DNA of 12,735 nt from CAKZRD01 sp964549155 (GTDB taxonomy: Archaea; Nanobdellota; Nanobdellia; Pacearchaeales; GW2011-AR1), in contig CAZJUG010000024.1 in the NCBI GenBank assembly GCA_964549155.1, forward strand, positions 1 to 12,735, given 5' to 3'. The position numbers and the translations under genes are program-made. The notes beneath the pieces are model-generated. The model was given only the letters and a program-made list of their open reading frames with translations, had not been told where the DNA came from and did no database searches. Position 1 is the stretch's first letter. Each line of letters begins with the position of its first letter. Positions 1-9,200 of this stretch are shown in pieces.

Positions 1-4
1 TTTC

Positions 5-1183
5 ATGGCAACATACTCTCATTCAAGAGTTTCAACTTTTGAACAATGCCCTAGAAAATACAAATTTCAATATATAGATAGAGAAACTCCCGAGATAGAT
101 AACACTATTGAAGCTTTTATGGGAGATATGGTCCACCAGACTCTTGAAAAGTTGTATAGGGACAAGAAATTCAAGAAAAGAATTGCCAAGGCTTCTGTAA
201 TTAAATTTTATAGAGATTTATGGGAAAAAGAGCATACCGAAGATGTAAAGATTGTGAAAGAAGGCTTGACTGCTGAAAACTACAAGAAAATGGGAGAAAA
301 GTTTCTTTCAGATTATTATGATAAATACAAACCCTTTGAACAATTAACAATTCTGGGGCTTGAGACCCAAGACAGACTGACCTTGCCTGATGGAAATCAA
401 TGGCATGTCCGAATAGATAAGTTCGCTTGTGATTCTGAGGGAAATTATTATGTTATGGACTACAAGACTAATTCTAGAATGAAAGACCAAGAAGAGGCGG
501 ATTCTGATAGACAACTTGCAATGTATTCTTTCTGGGTTAAAGATAAATTCAAAGATGCAAAATCTGTTAAGTTGGTTTGGCACATGCTTGCATTCAATAA
601 GGAAGTAGTTTCTGAGAGAACTCCTGAACAACTAGAGAAGTTACAGAATGAAATTGTTGCCTTGATTAAGAGAATTGAGAATGCTAGGGAGTTTCCTACA
701 AATGTGACTGCATTGTGTAATTATTGTGGTTTTAGATATTTATGTCCTAGTTTCAAGCATAAAGCAGAGTTAGAGGCTAAAGAAGAAGTGAAGCAATTCA
801 AAGAAGATGATGGTGTCAAGATTGTTGATAGATTTTCCGAACTAAAGATTAAATTGAGGGAGTTACAAGACGAAGAAGATAAGCTGAAGACAGATTTAAT
901 TGAGTTTGCTAAACAAAAAGGTCTTGATATTGTCTATGGAAGTAATATGAAGGCAAGTGTTAAGGAGTTTGATAAAATAGAGATTGATGATGAAAAGAAA
1001 GAGGAACTAATTTCTCTTTTGAAAGAAAAAGATTTATATGAAACTTATTCTATGTTGTGCTCTGTTCGTCTAGGTTCCCATATTGTTAAGGGAGAATTAA
1101 AGGATGAAGCTGTTAAGAAGTTGATTGAGATAGTTAAGGGATTTAGGGTTAGTTTGAGTAAACGGAAGGATTTAGAAGAATGA
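5..1183 (+). CDS. RecB/Cas4-like PD-(D/E)XK nuclease with Fe-S cysteines
   Basis: A 392-residue protein of the PD-(D/E)XK (RecB-family, PDDEXK_1-like) nuclease superfamily, predicted to cut or process DNA. Visible motifs are H44 in the helix DMVHQTLEKLY, D138 in RIDK, the core D152-Y-K154-T, and the Q170-L-A-M-Y174 motif typical of RecB/Cas4 nucleases. Four cysteines, C15 near the N terminus and C238, C241 and C247 after the nuclease core, match the arrangement that holds a 4Fe-4S cluster in Cas4 and AddB. A charged, probably coiled-coil tail follows (residues about 250-392). The chosen ATG precedes the conserved opening SHSRVSTFEQCPRKYKFQYI, so the gene is probably complete, although only 4 bases lie upstream. 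Its stop overlaps the next start by 4 bp (ATGA), so the two genes are probably co-translated. No cas genes or CRISPR array are visible, so a repair, mobile-element or defence nuclease is as likely as Cas4. Confidence 0.88.
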   Translation: MATYSHSRVSTFEQCPRKYKFQYIDRETPEIDNTIEAFMGDMVHQTLEKLYRDKKFKKRIAKASVIKFYRDLWEKEHTEDVKIVKEGLTAENYKKMGEKFLSDYYDKYKPFEQLTILGLETQDRLTLPDGNQWHVRIDKFACDSEGNYYVMDYKTNSRMKDQEEADSDRQLAMYSFWVKDKFKDAKSVKLVWHMLAFNKEVVSERTPEQLEKLQNEIVALIKRIENAREFPTNVTALCNYCGFRYLCPSFKHKAELEAKEEVKQFKEDDGVKIVDRFSELKIKLRELQDEEDKLKTDLIEFAKQKGLDIVYGSNMKASVKEFDKIEIDDEKKEELISLLKEKDLYETYSMLCSVRLGSHIVKGELKDEAVKKLIEIVKGFRVSLSKRKDLEE

Positions 1184-1557
1184 AAACCATGTATCATATT
1201 ACTTTTGGAAAAAATCTAATGAAGATTAGAAAAAATGGTTTTTTGAAACCTAAGCGTCCAATTTGGGATTATATTAATCTTTCCAATCTTACTAAATACC
1301 CTAAAGCTGTTTATTTATCTAGAAGCCCCTATTGGTTTAAATCTGCATTTCATGAAAAACTTCTTCCAACAAGTTTCAATGATTTGGTTATACTTGAAAT
1401 TAATGTAAATGGATTAAAATTAAAAAGAGACTTAAGATACCCAAGTTCTTTTTTTACTTCGGAGAAGATTCCTTGGAGTAGAGTAAAGAATACGTTTTAC
1501 ATTGGAGATAAACATTTAGAGATGACTCTTAAAATAGTACCTCAAAAGATATATTAA
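1180..1557 (+). CDS. small protein with ADP-ribosyltransferase-like pattern (unconfirmed)
   Basis: A 125-residue protein starting inside the last codons of the nuclease gene (ATGA overlap). A second in-frame ATG lies three codons further on (M4), directly before the conserved-looking YHIT. The pattern YHIT..NL..I.KNGFLKP, then AVYLSRSP, LVILEINVNGLKL and FFTSEKIPWSRV resembles small ADP-ribosyltransferase (ART)-fold proteins (KptA/DarT-like layouts). H6, Y45 and E95 could form an H-Y-E triad. This assignment is by eye only; the motif could be coincidental and the enzyme inactive. Coupling to a PD-(D/E)XK nuclease suggests the two proteins act together, possibly as a defence or toxin module. 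The gene ends 30 bp before the convergent gene at 1587-1871. Confidence 0.6.
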   Translation: MKTMYHITFGKNLMKIRKNGFLKPKRPIWDYINLSNLTKYPKAVYLSRSPYWFKSAFHEKLLPTSFNDLVILEINVNGLKLKRDLRYPSSFFTSEKIPWSRVKNTFYIGDKHLEMTLKIVPQKIY

Positions 1558-1586
1558 AGATTTGAAGCAGTTATAAGGGTTAAATC

Positions 1587-1871
1587 TCAGAGATTATTCT
1601 TTGACTTACTAAACTCTTCATAAGAAGAAACCTTTTCTAAAAAGTCATTTCTTGGAGAAAACAATATATTTGCCTCTACCAAATCTGCTAGAATCTCTTT
1701 AATCTCTTTAGAAGAAAGTTTCATTTTCAATTTTTTTAGATTTTTTGAAATTCTCTTAATCAACTCATTTTTCATTAATAAGATGCCAAAATGGTTTTCT
1801 AATTCGATTATGCTTTCCAATACTACCGAGAGAACTTTTATTTGCTCTAAAGAGAGTTTTTTATAAGCCAT
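1587..1871 (-). CDS. hypothetical protein, possible winged-helix domain
   Basis: A 94-residue, lysine- and leucine-rich, predominantly helical protein that I do not recognise with certainty. Residues about 50-85 (KMKLSSKEIKEILADLVEA, then NILFSPRNDFLEKV) have the shape of a recognition helix followed by a beta-wing. This recalls winged-helix domains such as the C-terminal domain of archaeal MCM, so DNA binding is possible. No signal peptide or membrane segment is seen. The ATG has no Shine-Dalgarno site, but an AT-rich box A lies about 25 bp upstream, which fits a leaderless archaeal transcript and supports this start. It is transcribed apart from the defence-like operon upstream (89 bp gap with its own promoter) and converges on the plus-strand pair. 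Confidence 0.6.
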   Translation of the reverse strand: MAYKKLSLEQIKVLSVVLESIIELENHFGILLMKNELIKRISKNLKKLKMKLSSKEIKEILADLVEANILFSPRNDFLEKVSSYEEFSKSKNNL

Positions 1872-1892
1872 TATTTTAGTTATTGAAAGAGG

Positions 1893-1900
1893 TTTAAATA
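1893..1900 (-). promoter_or_regulatory. box A (TATA) promoter for the 94-residue gene
   Basis: Read on the minus strand this is TATTTAAA, centred about 25 bp before the ATG at 1871. That spacing places transcription start at or within a base or two of the start codon, the usual archaeal leaderless arrangement. No ribosome binding site lies between. Confidence 0.5.
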
Positions 1901-1920
1901 GATTATTGAGAACTGGAGAG

Positions 1921-1938
1921 TGAAAGAAAAAAGAAGAA
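1921..1938 (-). terminator. T-rich tract after the HEPN gene, possible archaeal terminator
   Basis: Read on the minus strand, the bases 23-40 bp beyond the stop of the last operon gene form a pyrimidine/T-rich run including six consecutive T (TTCTTCTTTTTTC). Archaeal RNA polymerase terminates at such U-tracts without needing a hairpin. The whole region is AT-rich, so this is only a suggestion. Confidence 0.3.
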
Positions 1939-1960
1939 TTTTTTATAAGAAGAACCGAAA

Positions 1961-2140
1961 TTATTTATCCTTATCAATCAATTCTTTTATTTCATCTTCT
2001 ATTAATTTTATCTTATCATAATCCTCTGTAAATTCCTCATCTGCAATTTGTTCTGAATCTGAACAAGTTTCCTTAATTCTTCTTAAGAAATTCATGATAA
2101 ATAATTGGTTCTTTAAAATTAGTTTTTCAGTTTCGTTCAT
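1961..2140 (-). CDS. possible internal-start 59-residue acidic protein inside the HEPN gene
   Basis: An in-frame ATG (M216 of the full protein) begins a 59-residue product, MNETEKLILKNQ through IKELIDKDK, sharing the stop of the HEPN gene. It is rich in D and E and looks like two helices. It is listed separately because the ATG is preceded at ideal distance by the best Shine-Dalgarno match I see in the window. Internal starts yielding small subunits are known for Cas11, translated from within large-subunit genes of some type I CRISPR systems. Here the product could be a partner or regulator of the full HEPN protein. It is a prediction from the initiation signal alone. The alternative is that the purine-rich run merely encodes the linker NERRSK. 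Confidence 0.45.
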   Translation of the reverse strand: MNETEKLILKNQLFIMNFLRRIKETCSDSEQIADEEFTEDYDKIKLIEDEIKELIDKDK

Positions 2141-2785
2141 TTTAGACCTCCTTTCATTTTTCAATAAATATTTGTTAAACAATTCTTCTTCTTTTATTTT
2201 GCTAATTATGGAGTCAAATATTTTATCAATTTCTTCGATAAATCCAAACAAGGATATTTTTTTATTATAAGTGTAATCGCCAAACTCTTCTGAAGGGTTA
2301 TCCGCTAAAATATAGTAGTTTTTACTTAAGGTCGGAAATCCATCCCCCATACTCCACATTAAATGTTTGCTCGTATCTAAAACAACTGCATGAGTAATTG
2401 CATTTCTATATTCTTTCATCTTTTTTAGTCCCATATCAGAGTTATTAGATATTCCACTATTCCAATAATTTTTTAAAGATTCTATAAATTTGTCTGGATT
2501 TGTTATTTTATTTAGCGTATCCAGATTAAAATAAATATGCTCTGAAGTATCTTTCCCACAAATATATTTTATAAAAATATCCAAAAAAGCCCCTATTTCA
2601 AACAAAAAACCTTCTGAATAGGCCATTAATTTTTCTAATGGTACCTGTGTTCCATCTCTAGTTTTTGAGCCATCCTGGTTAATTCTCCAAGATTTATCTT
2701 CAGTATCTCTGATAGCGTAATAAAAAACATTAATCGAAGCAGACTTCTTACTTAAAACTCTTTTGTAGGATTTCAAGTCTTTCAT
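1961..2785 (-). CDS. HEPN-like putative ribonuclease, third gene of the defence-like operon
   Basis: A 274-residue, mostly helical cytoplasmic protein. R127-N-A-I-T-H132 fits the R-x4-6-H active-site motif of HEPN RNases, including the polar N right after the arginine, and the preceding helix KKMKEYRN fits that fold. HEPN proteins commonly act as RNA-cutting toxins or effectors in defence systems; the specific family (perhaps Cthe_2314-like) is my guess. The start overlaps the methyltransferase stop by 4 bp (ATGA), with a GGAGG Shine-Dalgarno site at 2796-2800, 10 bp before the ATG, so expression is coupled to the upstream genes. The C-terminal 59 residues form an acidic helical segment preceded by its own strong internal Shine-Dalgarno site and ATG, so they may also be made as a separate protein. 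HEPN-fold structural proteins without RNase activity exist, so catalysis is unproven. Confidence 0.72.
   Translation of the reverse strand: MKDLKSYKRVLSKKSASINVFYYAIRDTEDKSWRINQDGSKTRDGTQVPLEKLMAYSEGFLFEIGAFLDIFIKYICGKDTSEHIYFNLDTLNKITNPDKFIESLKNYWNSGISNNSDMGLKKMKEYRNAITHAVVLDTSKHLMWSMGDGFPTLSKNYYILADNPSEEFGDYTYNKKISLFGFIEEIDKIFDSIISKIKEEELFNKYLLKNERRSKMNETEKLILKNQLFIMNFLRRIKETCSDSEQIADEEFTEDYDKIKLIEDEIKELIDKDK
2146..2153 (-). promoter_or_regulatory. internal Shine-Dalgarno AAGGAGGT
   Basis: The minus strand reads AAGGAGGT, a full match to the 3' end of 16S rRNA, with 5 bases to the ATG at 2140. It lies wholly inside the HEPN coding sequence. The real gene starts in this operon have weaker or more distant sites: GGAGA with 6 bases for the methyltransferase and GGAGG with 10 bases for the HEPN gene. 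Confidence 0.55.
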
Positions 2786-5700
2786 TTTCCAAATTCCTCC
2801 ACAATCTCAATCTCTTCAGGGGTTAATTCATACAACTCATAAACTAATTTATCTATTTGTTTTTCGTAAGCTTTGACTTTTGCCTGCTTATCTAGATTTT
2901 TTAGATAATCTTCATCTTTCGTAATATCCAAGATTTTGTCTACTATTTCGATAAATGGCCTTTGCTCTTTTTCCGGGATGTCTTTTATAGGAGTTTCTGC
3001 TAAGGGTTTGCCAATTAATTCCAAATAATTTCCTTTTCTTTTTCCATTATATGAAAACCAAATAAAATAAAGGCTTGAATTAAGTAAAGCAAGGAGATAA
3101 AGAATATTAATCCTATCCTGTTCTTTAGAGGTTATAAAAAATACATCGGAAGTTGCACTCCAAAGAGTATCATTAAAAGCAAAAGTATTCTTTTCAGACC
3201 TTTGTGGGCATATCAATTTAGGTCTAGAGAAATCTAATTGCCTTCCTTGCGCAATTAACCACCAAACACCCCGTTTAATAATTTTATCTAATCCATTACA
3301 ATTTAAGGTTCTACTTTCTAAAATAGGCTTAAATTTGGTTAGATGATTTTTTATATTTGGAAAATTATCTAGCGATAAATCTTTATCTGCAGGGCAAGAA
3401 AAATTTATAAAATATTTTTTAACTTCTTTCGAACACCACCATTTTTTAACATCACTGTTCTTAAATATGGGGATAATCCTAGCTATCTCTTCTTTATTTT
3501 TTTTCAATGTAGAGTATTCTTCATTACTAATTACAAAAATTCCTTCCCCTGCATGGACTTCATTAGATAGCTTTTTTTGAAAAACCTCTAAATGTTTTTG
3601 TGTAACTTTATCTGCACTTGTAATTATTCCCTGATTAACTTTAAAGTATTTATCAATTCGAGGATTATCAATACCTATTTTTTTAAGTAAGGTATTAGTC
3701 AAATTATCTTCTCGATACATTCGGAGGTAGTCCTTATCTGTCTCATAAAGTTCTTTTTGAGGGATGTATTCTAAGCTAATCTCCTTTATTTTTTTATGTA
3801 AGTTAAGTATGTCCTTTGTTTCATGTTTTTTTAAACTAGACTTTACAAAAATACACCTACAAGGGTAATCGGGAATATTATCTTTAACAAGTATAGTTAT
3901 TAGATTGTGTTGGCCCAATGCAGAGTCAAATATTTTAAGTTCATTAAAGTTTATCAATTCTCTTAAAACTGCTCTTTCTTTAAAGTCATTTCTAAGTCTT
4001 GTACCCCCATAAGAAGTAATGTAATAATTAGTAGTAATCATTGCAAGAGAGGATTTGTTTCGTAAGAGATTTAATCCTAGGTGGAAAAAGAAATAAAATA
4101 AATCTACTTTTCTTTGGTGAAATTTTCCAAGTGAGCCATTTTTTATCTCTTCAAAAAGTTCTTTATGCCCTTTCTCCCCAACATACGGAGGATTCCCAAT
4201 CACGACATCGAATCCAGGATTTTCTCTTTGAAAAACGTCAGAGAAATAAAGTTTCCATATGAAGAAGGGTTTTGATTTAGACCTCTTATATTGTTCTAAC
4301 TTTTTCAAAGCATCTTCATTATTCTGTTCTTTAAGAGTTCCTTCAATAAACTGCCATTCTAAATTCTGAATGTCTGCCATTAATTGCTTTTTCTTATTTC
4401 CATTCTCTTCATTGAAGTATTCTTTTTGTAATCTCTGAAGATTCTCTAGAGTATATTGAGACCCTTTCTGAAACAAGGTCTTTTGTTTCTCACTTTTTTC
4501 ATTACTTAATTCCTCATTAAATAATTTCACACCTTCAAATTCCTCAATTAGGCTATTCCCGCACATAATCTTGTTATCTAGGTTTGGAAGAGGTTTAATG
4601 TTCTGCATATCGTTTTCATCTACAATAAGCGATAGCCAGAATCTTAACTTTGTGATTTCAACCGCAGATGGTTCAACATCTACCCCATATAGACAATTTT
4701 CAATAGTTTCTCTTTTTAATTCATAATCACTTTTCTTTTCATCCATTGAAAAATATTGTAAAACTTGCCTTGCACGAACAATCTCATTCATCATACCAAC
4801 GGGGAAAGCTCCAGAACCTACCGCAGGGTCGCATATTTTAATGTTTTTCAGCAACTTATCTAACTTTTCATCATTTTTACGAATAGAAATAGGAATCATT
4901 AACTCTTCAGAAACATCATTTTTCCTAGAATCTGTAACTCTTCTAAGATAATCCAAGGCCAAATCTCCCTTCAAAATAAACTTCTCTAAATCTTCTCTTT
5001 TAATACTTGAATTAGTCTCTAAATAATTAATTAAACTTTGTTGGCACATATAATGAACAATCTCCCTAGGAGTGTAAAAAGCACCTTTTGACTTTCTATC
5101 ATTAACGTCCAGTAGATTTTCAAAGACCTTTCCCAACATTTCAGGGTCAACTGCAACCTCTCTTTCTAAGGGCTCGTCTTCCTTAATAGTGAAATTAAAT
5201 TTATCAAAAGTATCAATAATAATCTTTCTAAAAATATCGTTATCTATTTCTATTTTAGTATTTACCCAGTCGTAATCTTTAATTGGTTCAAATAAACCTC
5301 CATTCAAAAAAGGAATCTTGCACTCAAATCTAGAAAAATAGTCATAATCCCTCGGTTTAGCCAAAGCCTCATAAAATAAGGGTTCTAAAATCTCATCAAA
5401 AAAATTATTGTATTTTACAACTTCCTTATTGAAGAGTCTGGTCATAAAGTTTCTAGGGCCTGTTCCCCAGTCGCCAAATCCTCCATCTTCTTCCTTTTTT
5501 ACACCTAGCCATCCCTTTTTCTGTAAAAAATAAAGAAAGACAATTTGTCCAAGTAATTTTTTAGAGAACTCGGTAGGGTTTATTTGTTTTTCCTCAAAGT
5601 CTCTTTTAATTTTTGGAGAGCTTTCTAAGAGTTTATCCATTGATTCTTTCAACTCAAAAAATCTCTGCCTATATAGGTCAAAGAATTCTTTAGTAACATT

Positions 5701-6267
5701 CTCTACTCCGAATGCATTCTCTATTTCTTGGAAAGAAGGCGGATTATTCTCTTCTTGTAATAGGCTTAAGAATTGTTTCCTACAAGTGTGATTTGGCTCA
5801 TGTTTTCCAACCAGGTAGGAAAGTCTTTTCGCAGGAGTCAGTTCCTTTATCGCTTTTCCGTTTTCATCGAATTTATAATCCATTTTAACAAAAGAAAATC
5901 TCCAATCTTCAGGATTCTCACCATAGAACGCGACTAATGCTCCATCCTTTGCAATAGATATATCTCCTTTCATAAGCCAAGTTCCAATAAAATTTCTCTG
6001 CATAGTTCTAGCCTTCTCTATAGAATCAGTTTTTTTCAACTGAACTGCCATAACTACAACATTCTTTCTCCCAGAACTATATTCTCCTATTTGTCTAAAT
6101 GAACTAATACTCTCACTAAATTGGCTATAAGGCATTAGGGATTTATTGTTAAGATTCAATCGACATTTTCCCTTAAACAATTCTCTAATAAAAGAACCAA
6201 ATCTTCCCAAGTCAAATTCTTTATTAAAAGTCTCATTCAATAATCTTTCTGCTTCTTGTTGTTTCAT
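2782..6267 (-). CDS. Eco57I/PglX-like N6-adenine DNA methyltransferase
   Basis: A 1161-residue DNA methyltransferase, predicted to transfer a methyl group from S-adenosylmethionine to the adenine N6 of a recognition site. Visible parts in order: an N-terminal region (about 1-220) containing ALVAFY and DWRFSFVKMDYK, which I recall as typical of long Eco57I-type methylases; a helical region; GAFYTPREIVHYMC (395-408); the cofactor loop DPAVGSGAF (480-488); YGVDVEP (527-533); PNLDNKIMCGNSL near 561-573; catalytic NPPY (692-695); and a C-terminal region (about 720-1161) likely holding the target recognition domain. Length and layout match type IIG enzymes and BREX PglX. I see no clear endonuclease motif, so cutting is probably done by the upstream helicase-nuclease. 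Its ATG overlaps that gene's stop by 4 bp, with GGAGA 6 bp upstream. A separate specificity subunit is absent. Confidence 0.9.
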   Translation of the reverse strand: MKQQEAERLLNETFNKEFDLGRFGSFIRELFKGKCRLNLNNKSLMPYSQFSESISSFRQIGEYSSGRKNVVVMAVQLKKTDSIEKARTMQRNFIGTWLMKGDISIAKDGALVAFYGENPEDWRFSFVKMDYKFDENGKAIKELTPAKRLSYLVGKHEPNHTCRKQFLSLLQEENNPPSFQEIENAFGVENVTKEFFDLYRQRFFELKESMDKLLESSPKIKRDFEEKQINPTEFSKKLLGQIVFLYFLQKKGWLGVKKEEDGGFGDWGTGPRNFMTRLFNKEVVKYNNFFDEILEPLFYEALAKPRDYDYFSRFECKIPFLNGGLFEPIKDYDWVNTKIEIDNDIFRKIIIDTFDKFNFTIKEDEPLEREVAVDPEMLGKVFENLLDVNDRKSKGAFYTPREIVHYMCQQSLINYLETNSSIKREDLEKFILKGDLALDYLRRVTDSRKNDVSEELMIPISIRKNDEKLDKLLKNIKICDPAVGSGAFPVGMMNEIVRARQVLQYFSMDEKKSDYELKRETIENCLYGVDVEPSAVEITKLRFWLSLIVDENDMQNIKPLPNLDNKIMCGNSLIEEFEGVKLFNEELSNEKSEKQKTLFQKGSQYTLENLQRLQKEYFNEENGNKKKQLMADIQNLEWQFIEGTLKEQNNEDALKKLEQYKRSKSKPFFIWKLYFSDVFQRENPGFDVVIGNPPYVGEKGHKELFEEIKNGSLGKFHQRKVDLFYFFFHLGLNLLRNKSSLAMITTNYYITSYGGTRLRNDFKERAVLRELINFNELKIFDSALGQHNLITILVKDNIPDYPCRCIFVKSSLKKHETKDILNLHKKIKEISLEYIPQKELYETDKDYLRMYREDNLTNTLLKKIGIDNPRIDKYFKVNQGIITSADKVTQKHLEVFQKKLSNEVHAGEGIFVISNEEYSTLKKNKEEIARIIPIFKNSDVKKWWCSKEVKKYFINFSCPADKDLSLDNFPNIKNHLTKFKPILESRTLNCNGLDKIIKRGVWWLIAQGRQLDFSRPKLICPQRSEKNTFAFNDTLWSATSDVFFITSKEQDRINILYLLALLNSSLYFIWFSYNGKRKGNYLELIGKPLAETPIKDIPEKEQRPFIEIVDKILDITKDEDYLKNLDKQAKVKAYEKQIDKLVYELYELTPEEIEIVEEFGK

Positions 6268-9200
6268 GACTCTTCTCCAATTAGATATTCAGATAGGATG
6301 ACTTCTTTCGGGCCAGAAATATCTGCGGAGTTAATAGGATTTTTTTCAAAATATTCGGGAGGTATACCATCTTTTTCATCTTTTAAAATTGAAAGAACTT
6401 TCTCGATATTCTCTACTCTTGCCTTAACAATCAAATTAGTGAGTTTCTTTGTTTTATGTGCATCCATCTCGCCATTTATCAATTGAATTACATCTTGTAA
6501 ATAATCTAAATCATCATCAGAAACATCCTCGCTTTTTGAAATACAAGTCCTAATGTGGTTAATTAATTTGTATTCATTGCTTCTACCTGTTCCGCTTATT
6601 TTGTCTGCTTCTTGTTCAAAGACCTCATCAAAAGCTTCTTTGTTATGTTCGATGTATCCATAATAATCTTTATCTATGGGGGAAGGTTTTGTAGATTCTG
6701 AACATTCTAAAAATTCAACTGCCTCTCGAAGTCCTCCTATTTCTATTTTCTTTCCTAGATTATCGGTTAAAAAAATCTTTTTTAAATTTCCTTTTCTAAA
6801 AAAGGTAACAACGCCACTTTTTTTTACCTTATCACTTTTTCTTCCAGTTCTTGCTTTCTTGGGTAAATTGATTATTTTTTTGTAGAGTTCTTGATTGTGG
6901 TCCCTTATATTTCTTAAGAAAATTAACCATTTTAATTCTGCATCATCTGATTCCCCCTCGCTTTTTACCGCATCTGAAGAATTTAACCTAACAAATAAAT
7001 CATGAGATTTTATTTCTTCATCTGTTAAGAGTTTAGCATCATTTCCCAACATTTCAATAAATGCATTAATTTTTGCTTCGGCGGCCTCGGTTAATTTGAT
7101 GTTTTCATTTACTGGTCCTGCTGGAAAGAAATTATAAGTATAGATTCTATCGTGTTTGGAGTCTACCCTATTTATTCTCCCCACCCTCTGCATTAGTTTT
7201 GTAGGATTCCATGGAATATCATAGTTAATCACTACATTTGACCTATGAAGATTTACACCTTCTGCAAGAATATCTGTAGTTACTAAGATGTTGATTGTTT
7301 TTTTATCAGGATTTCTAGCATCAAAATTATTTATTATCTCTCTTCTTAATGAATTGTCCGATACACTTGAAAAAGACTTAACTTTCTTTATTCCTGCCTT
7401 GGTTAAACTCGCTTCCAAATATTCTGCTGTTTCTTTAGATTCAGTAAATATAATTAATTTATTTTGTTTCAGAATTTCATCTTTTTTCAGTCTTCTTACG
7501 AATTCCTCTAATTTTGGGTCACTCTTTATTCCTGCCCAACTATCTTTTATTTTTCTTAGTGTGTTTAAGTCTTCTTCTAATTCCAGAATAAATGTTTTCT
7601 TGAACAATTCCTTACCTTTGTTGTCGTATCTAGGATAATCTTTTGCCTTTTCGTTATCTAAAAGATATTGAAGTTGTGTTTCATCTTCAGAATCGATACA
7701 CTCTAAAATTTTATTAATATTCTTTTTACTGAAATATACGTGTCCAGAATTATAGGCCTTAATGAATAGTTCATAAGAAGTTATAAATCGATTAATGGAG
7801 TTTTTAAAAGCGAAGAAACTACTTTCAAGTCTTTTAAGCAAGACACCTTTCATAAAGTTACCCATATTCATTTGAGAACCTTTCTCTAAATTTGTTAATT
7901 GGGTCTGGTCGATAAGATAGGTAAGGGGTTTATATCTGGAATAATGAAATTGATTGATTATTGCATCTATTGTTTCATTGAATATTTTATCTAACTTCTC
8001 ATCGAACTGATAAATTATGGGTTCTGGGTCTTCAATGGAGGGGAATTTCAATCCTTGCTTTTCCATATCTTTTCCATAATACTTGACAATGCTATCTCTT
8101 GTTCTTCTAATCATTACATGACTTAGAACTTTTTGTCTAATCTGTTTGGCATTGTCTTTTATTATCTCTAAATAAACTTCTTTGTTCGTTTGTCTGTCTA
8201 AGCCATTTAATCTATATTGTAATCTTTTAAAGAACGCTTCTAGGTCTCTCACTTCTGGGCTAGGAAACGTGGATTTTCTCACATTCTGAAATAATTTCAA
8301 TTGAGCAAGAATATCTAATGGCGTGTTGTTAAGAGGCGTAGCAGAAACTAAAATAACTCTTTTACCCTTACAAATTCTATATAAGTGTTCATACATTTGT
8401 GTAGATTCATTTCTAAAACCATGTGATTCATCGATTATTATTGTTCTTGCTTCTTTTGCTAATTTTATTCCCTCGTCCTCTAATTTCCCCCTAGAACAAA
8501 ATCTTCCCCTAACATTAAAATCATAAAATGCCTTTGGCCAAGAACCTGGATTATTTTCATCCAATAAAACTGGAGGAGCAATAACTAAGGTTCCTGCATT
8601 TATACCATCTACAGATTCTAATTCCTTGGCTAGCATTGTTGCAATGTATGTTTTTCCCAGACCGACTACATCGGCAATGAATACCCCACCATAAGCTAAT
8701 AGTTTCTCTCTTGCTTCCTTAACAGCATCTGTTTGATACTTAAATTCAATGAAATCTTTTGGCCTAAACCTATCTACAGATAATTTAACTTGGTCTTCAT
8801 CAATTCTTTCCCTTAGATATTCATATAAAAATTTGAGGAATAATTGATAAGGAGGAATATCTGAGTTAATCCAAGTCTTTGTTTTGATTGTCTGGACAAA
8901 TCTATCTGAGACTTCTATTGCAGAACCCCAGAGCCTCTCAAAATGTTTTAATGCCCAGTCATAATCTTCTTTATTTTTTAAAACATGATTTAATTCAAAT
9001 TGTCGATGGAGTCCGGATTCTGTTAAATTACTAGAGCCACTTATAACTCTTCCAACATCTCCAAAGCCTTCCCCCTTCGAAGTAAAAATATACAATTTGG
9101 CATGAATATTCTGGTCAGGATAAGCCTTAATTTCAAGTTTTCCAGAATTAATCCACTCAATAAATTTTCTTGTTCCTTCTTCTATGTCTAGTTCATTTTC

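Noticed and set aside
344..631. 95-residue minus-strand open frame inside the nuclease gene
   Set aside because: It is antisense to a gene with clear nuclease motifs, has no recognisable domain and no start signals.
5..1183. Cas4 of a CRISPR adaptation module
   Set aside because: No cas1, cas2 or repeat-spacer array is visible; the Fe-S PD-(D/E)XK signature is shared by many non-CRISPR nucleases.
4041..4262. Plus-strand open frame opposite the methyltransferase
   Set aside because: It is a shadow of the conserved methyltransferase frame with no coding character of its own.
6256..6486. Plus-strand open frame across the helicase-methyltransferase junction
   Set aside because: It spans two well-supported opposite-strand genes and shows no domain.
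6676..8526. Several plus-strand open frames opposite the helicase (6676-6885, 7288-7638, 8323-8526)
   Set aside because: They are hydrophobic-looking only because they mirror the Lys/Glu-rich helicase codons; no start signals or conserved patterns were seen.
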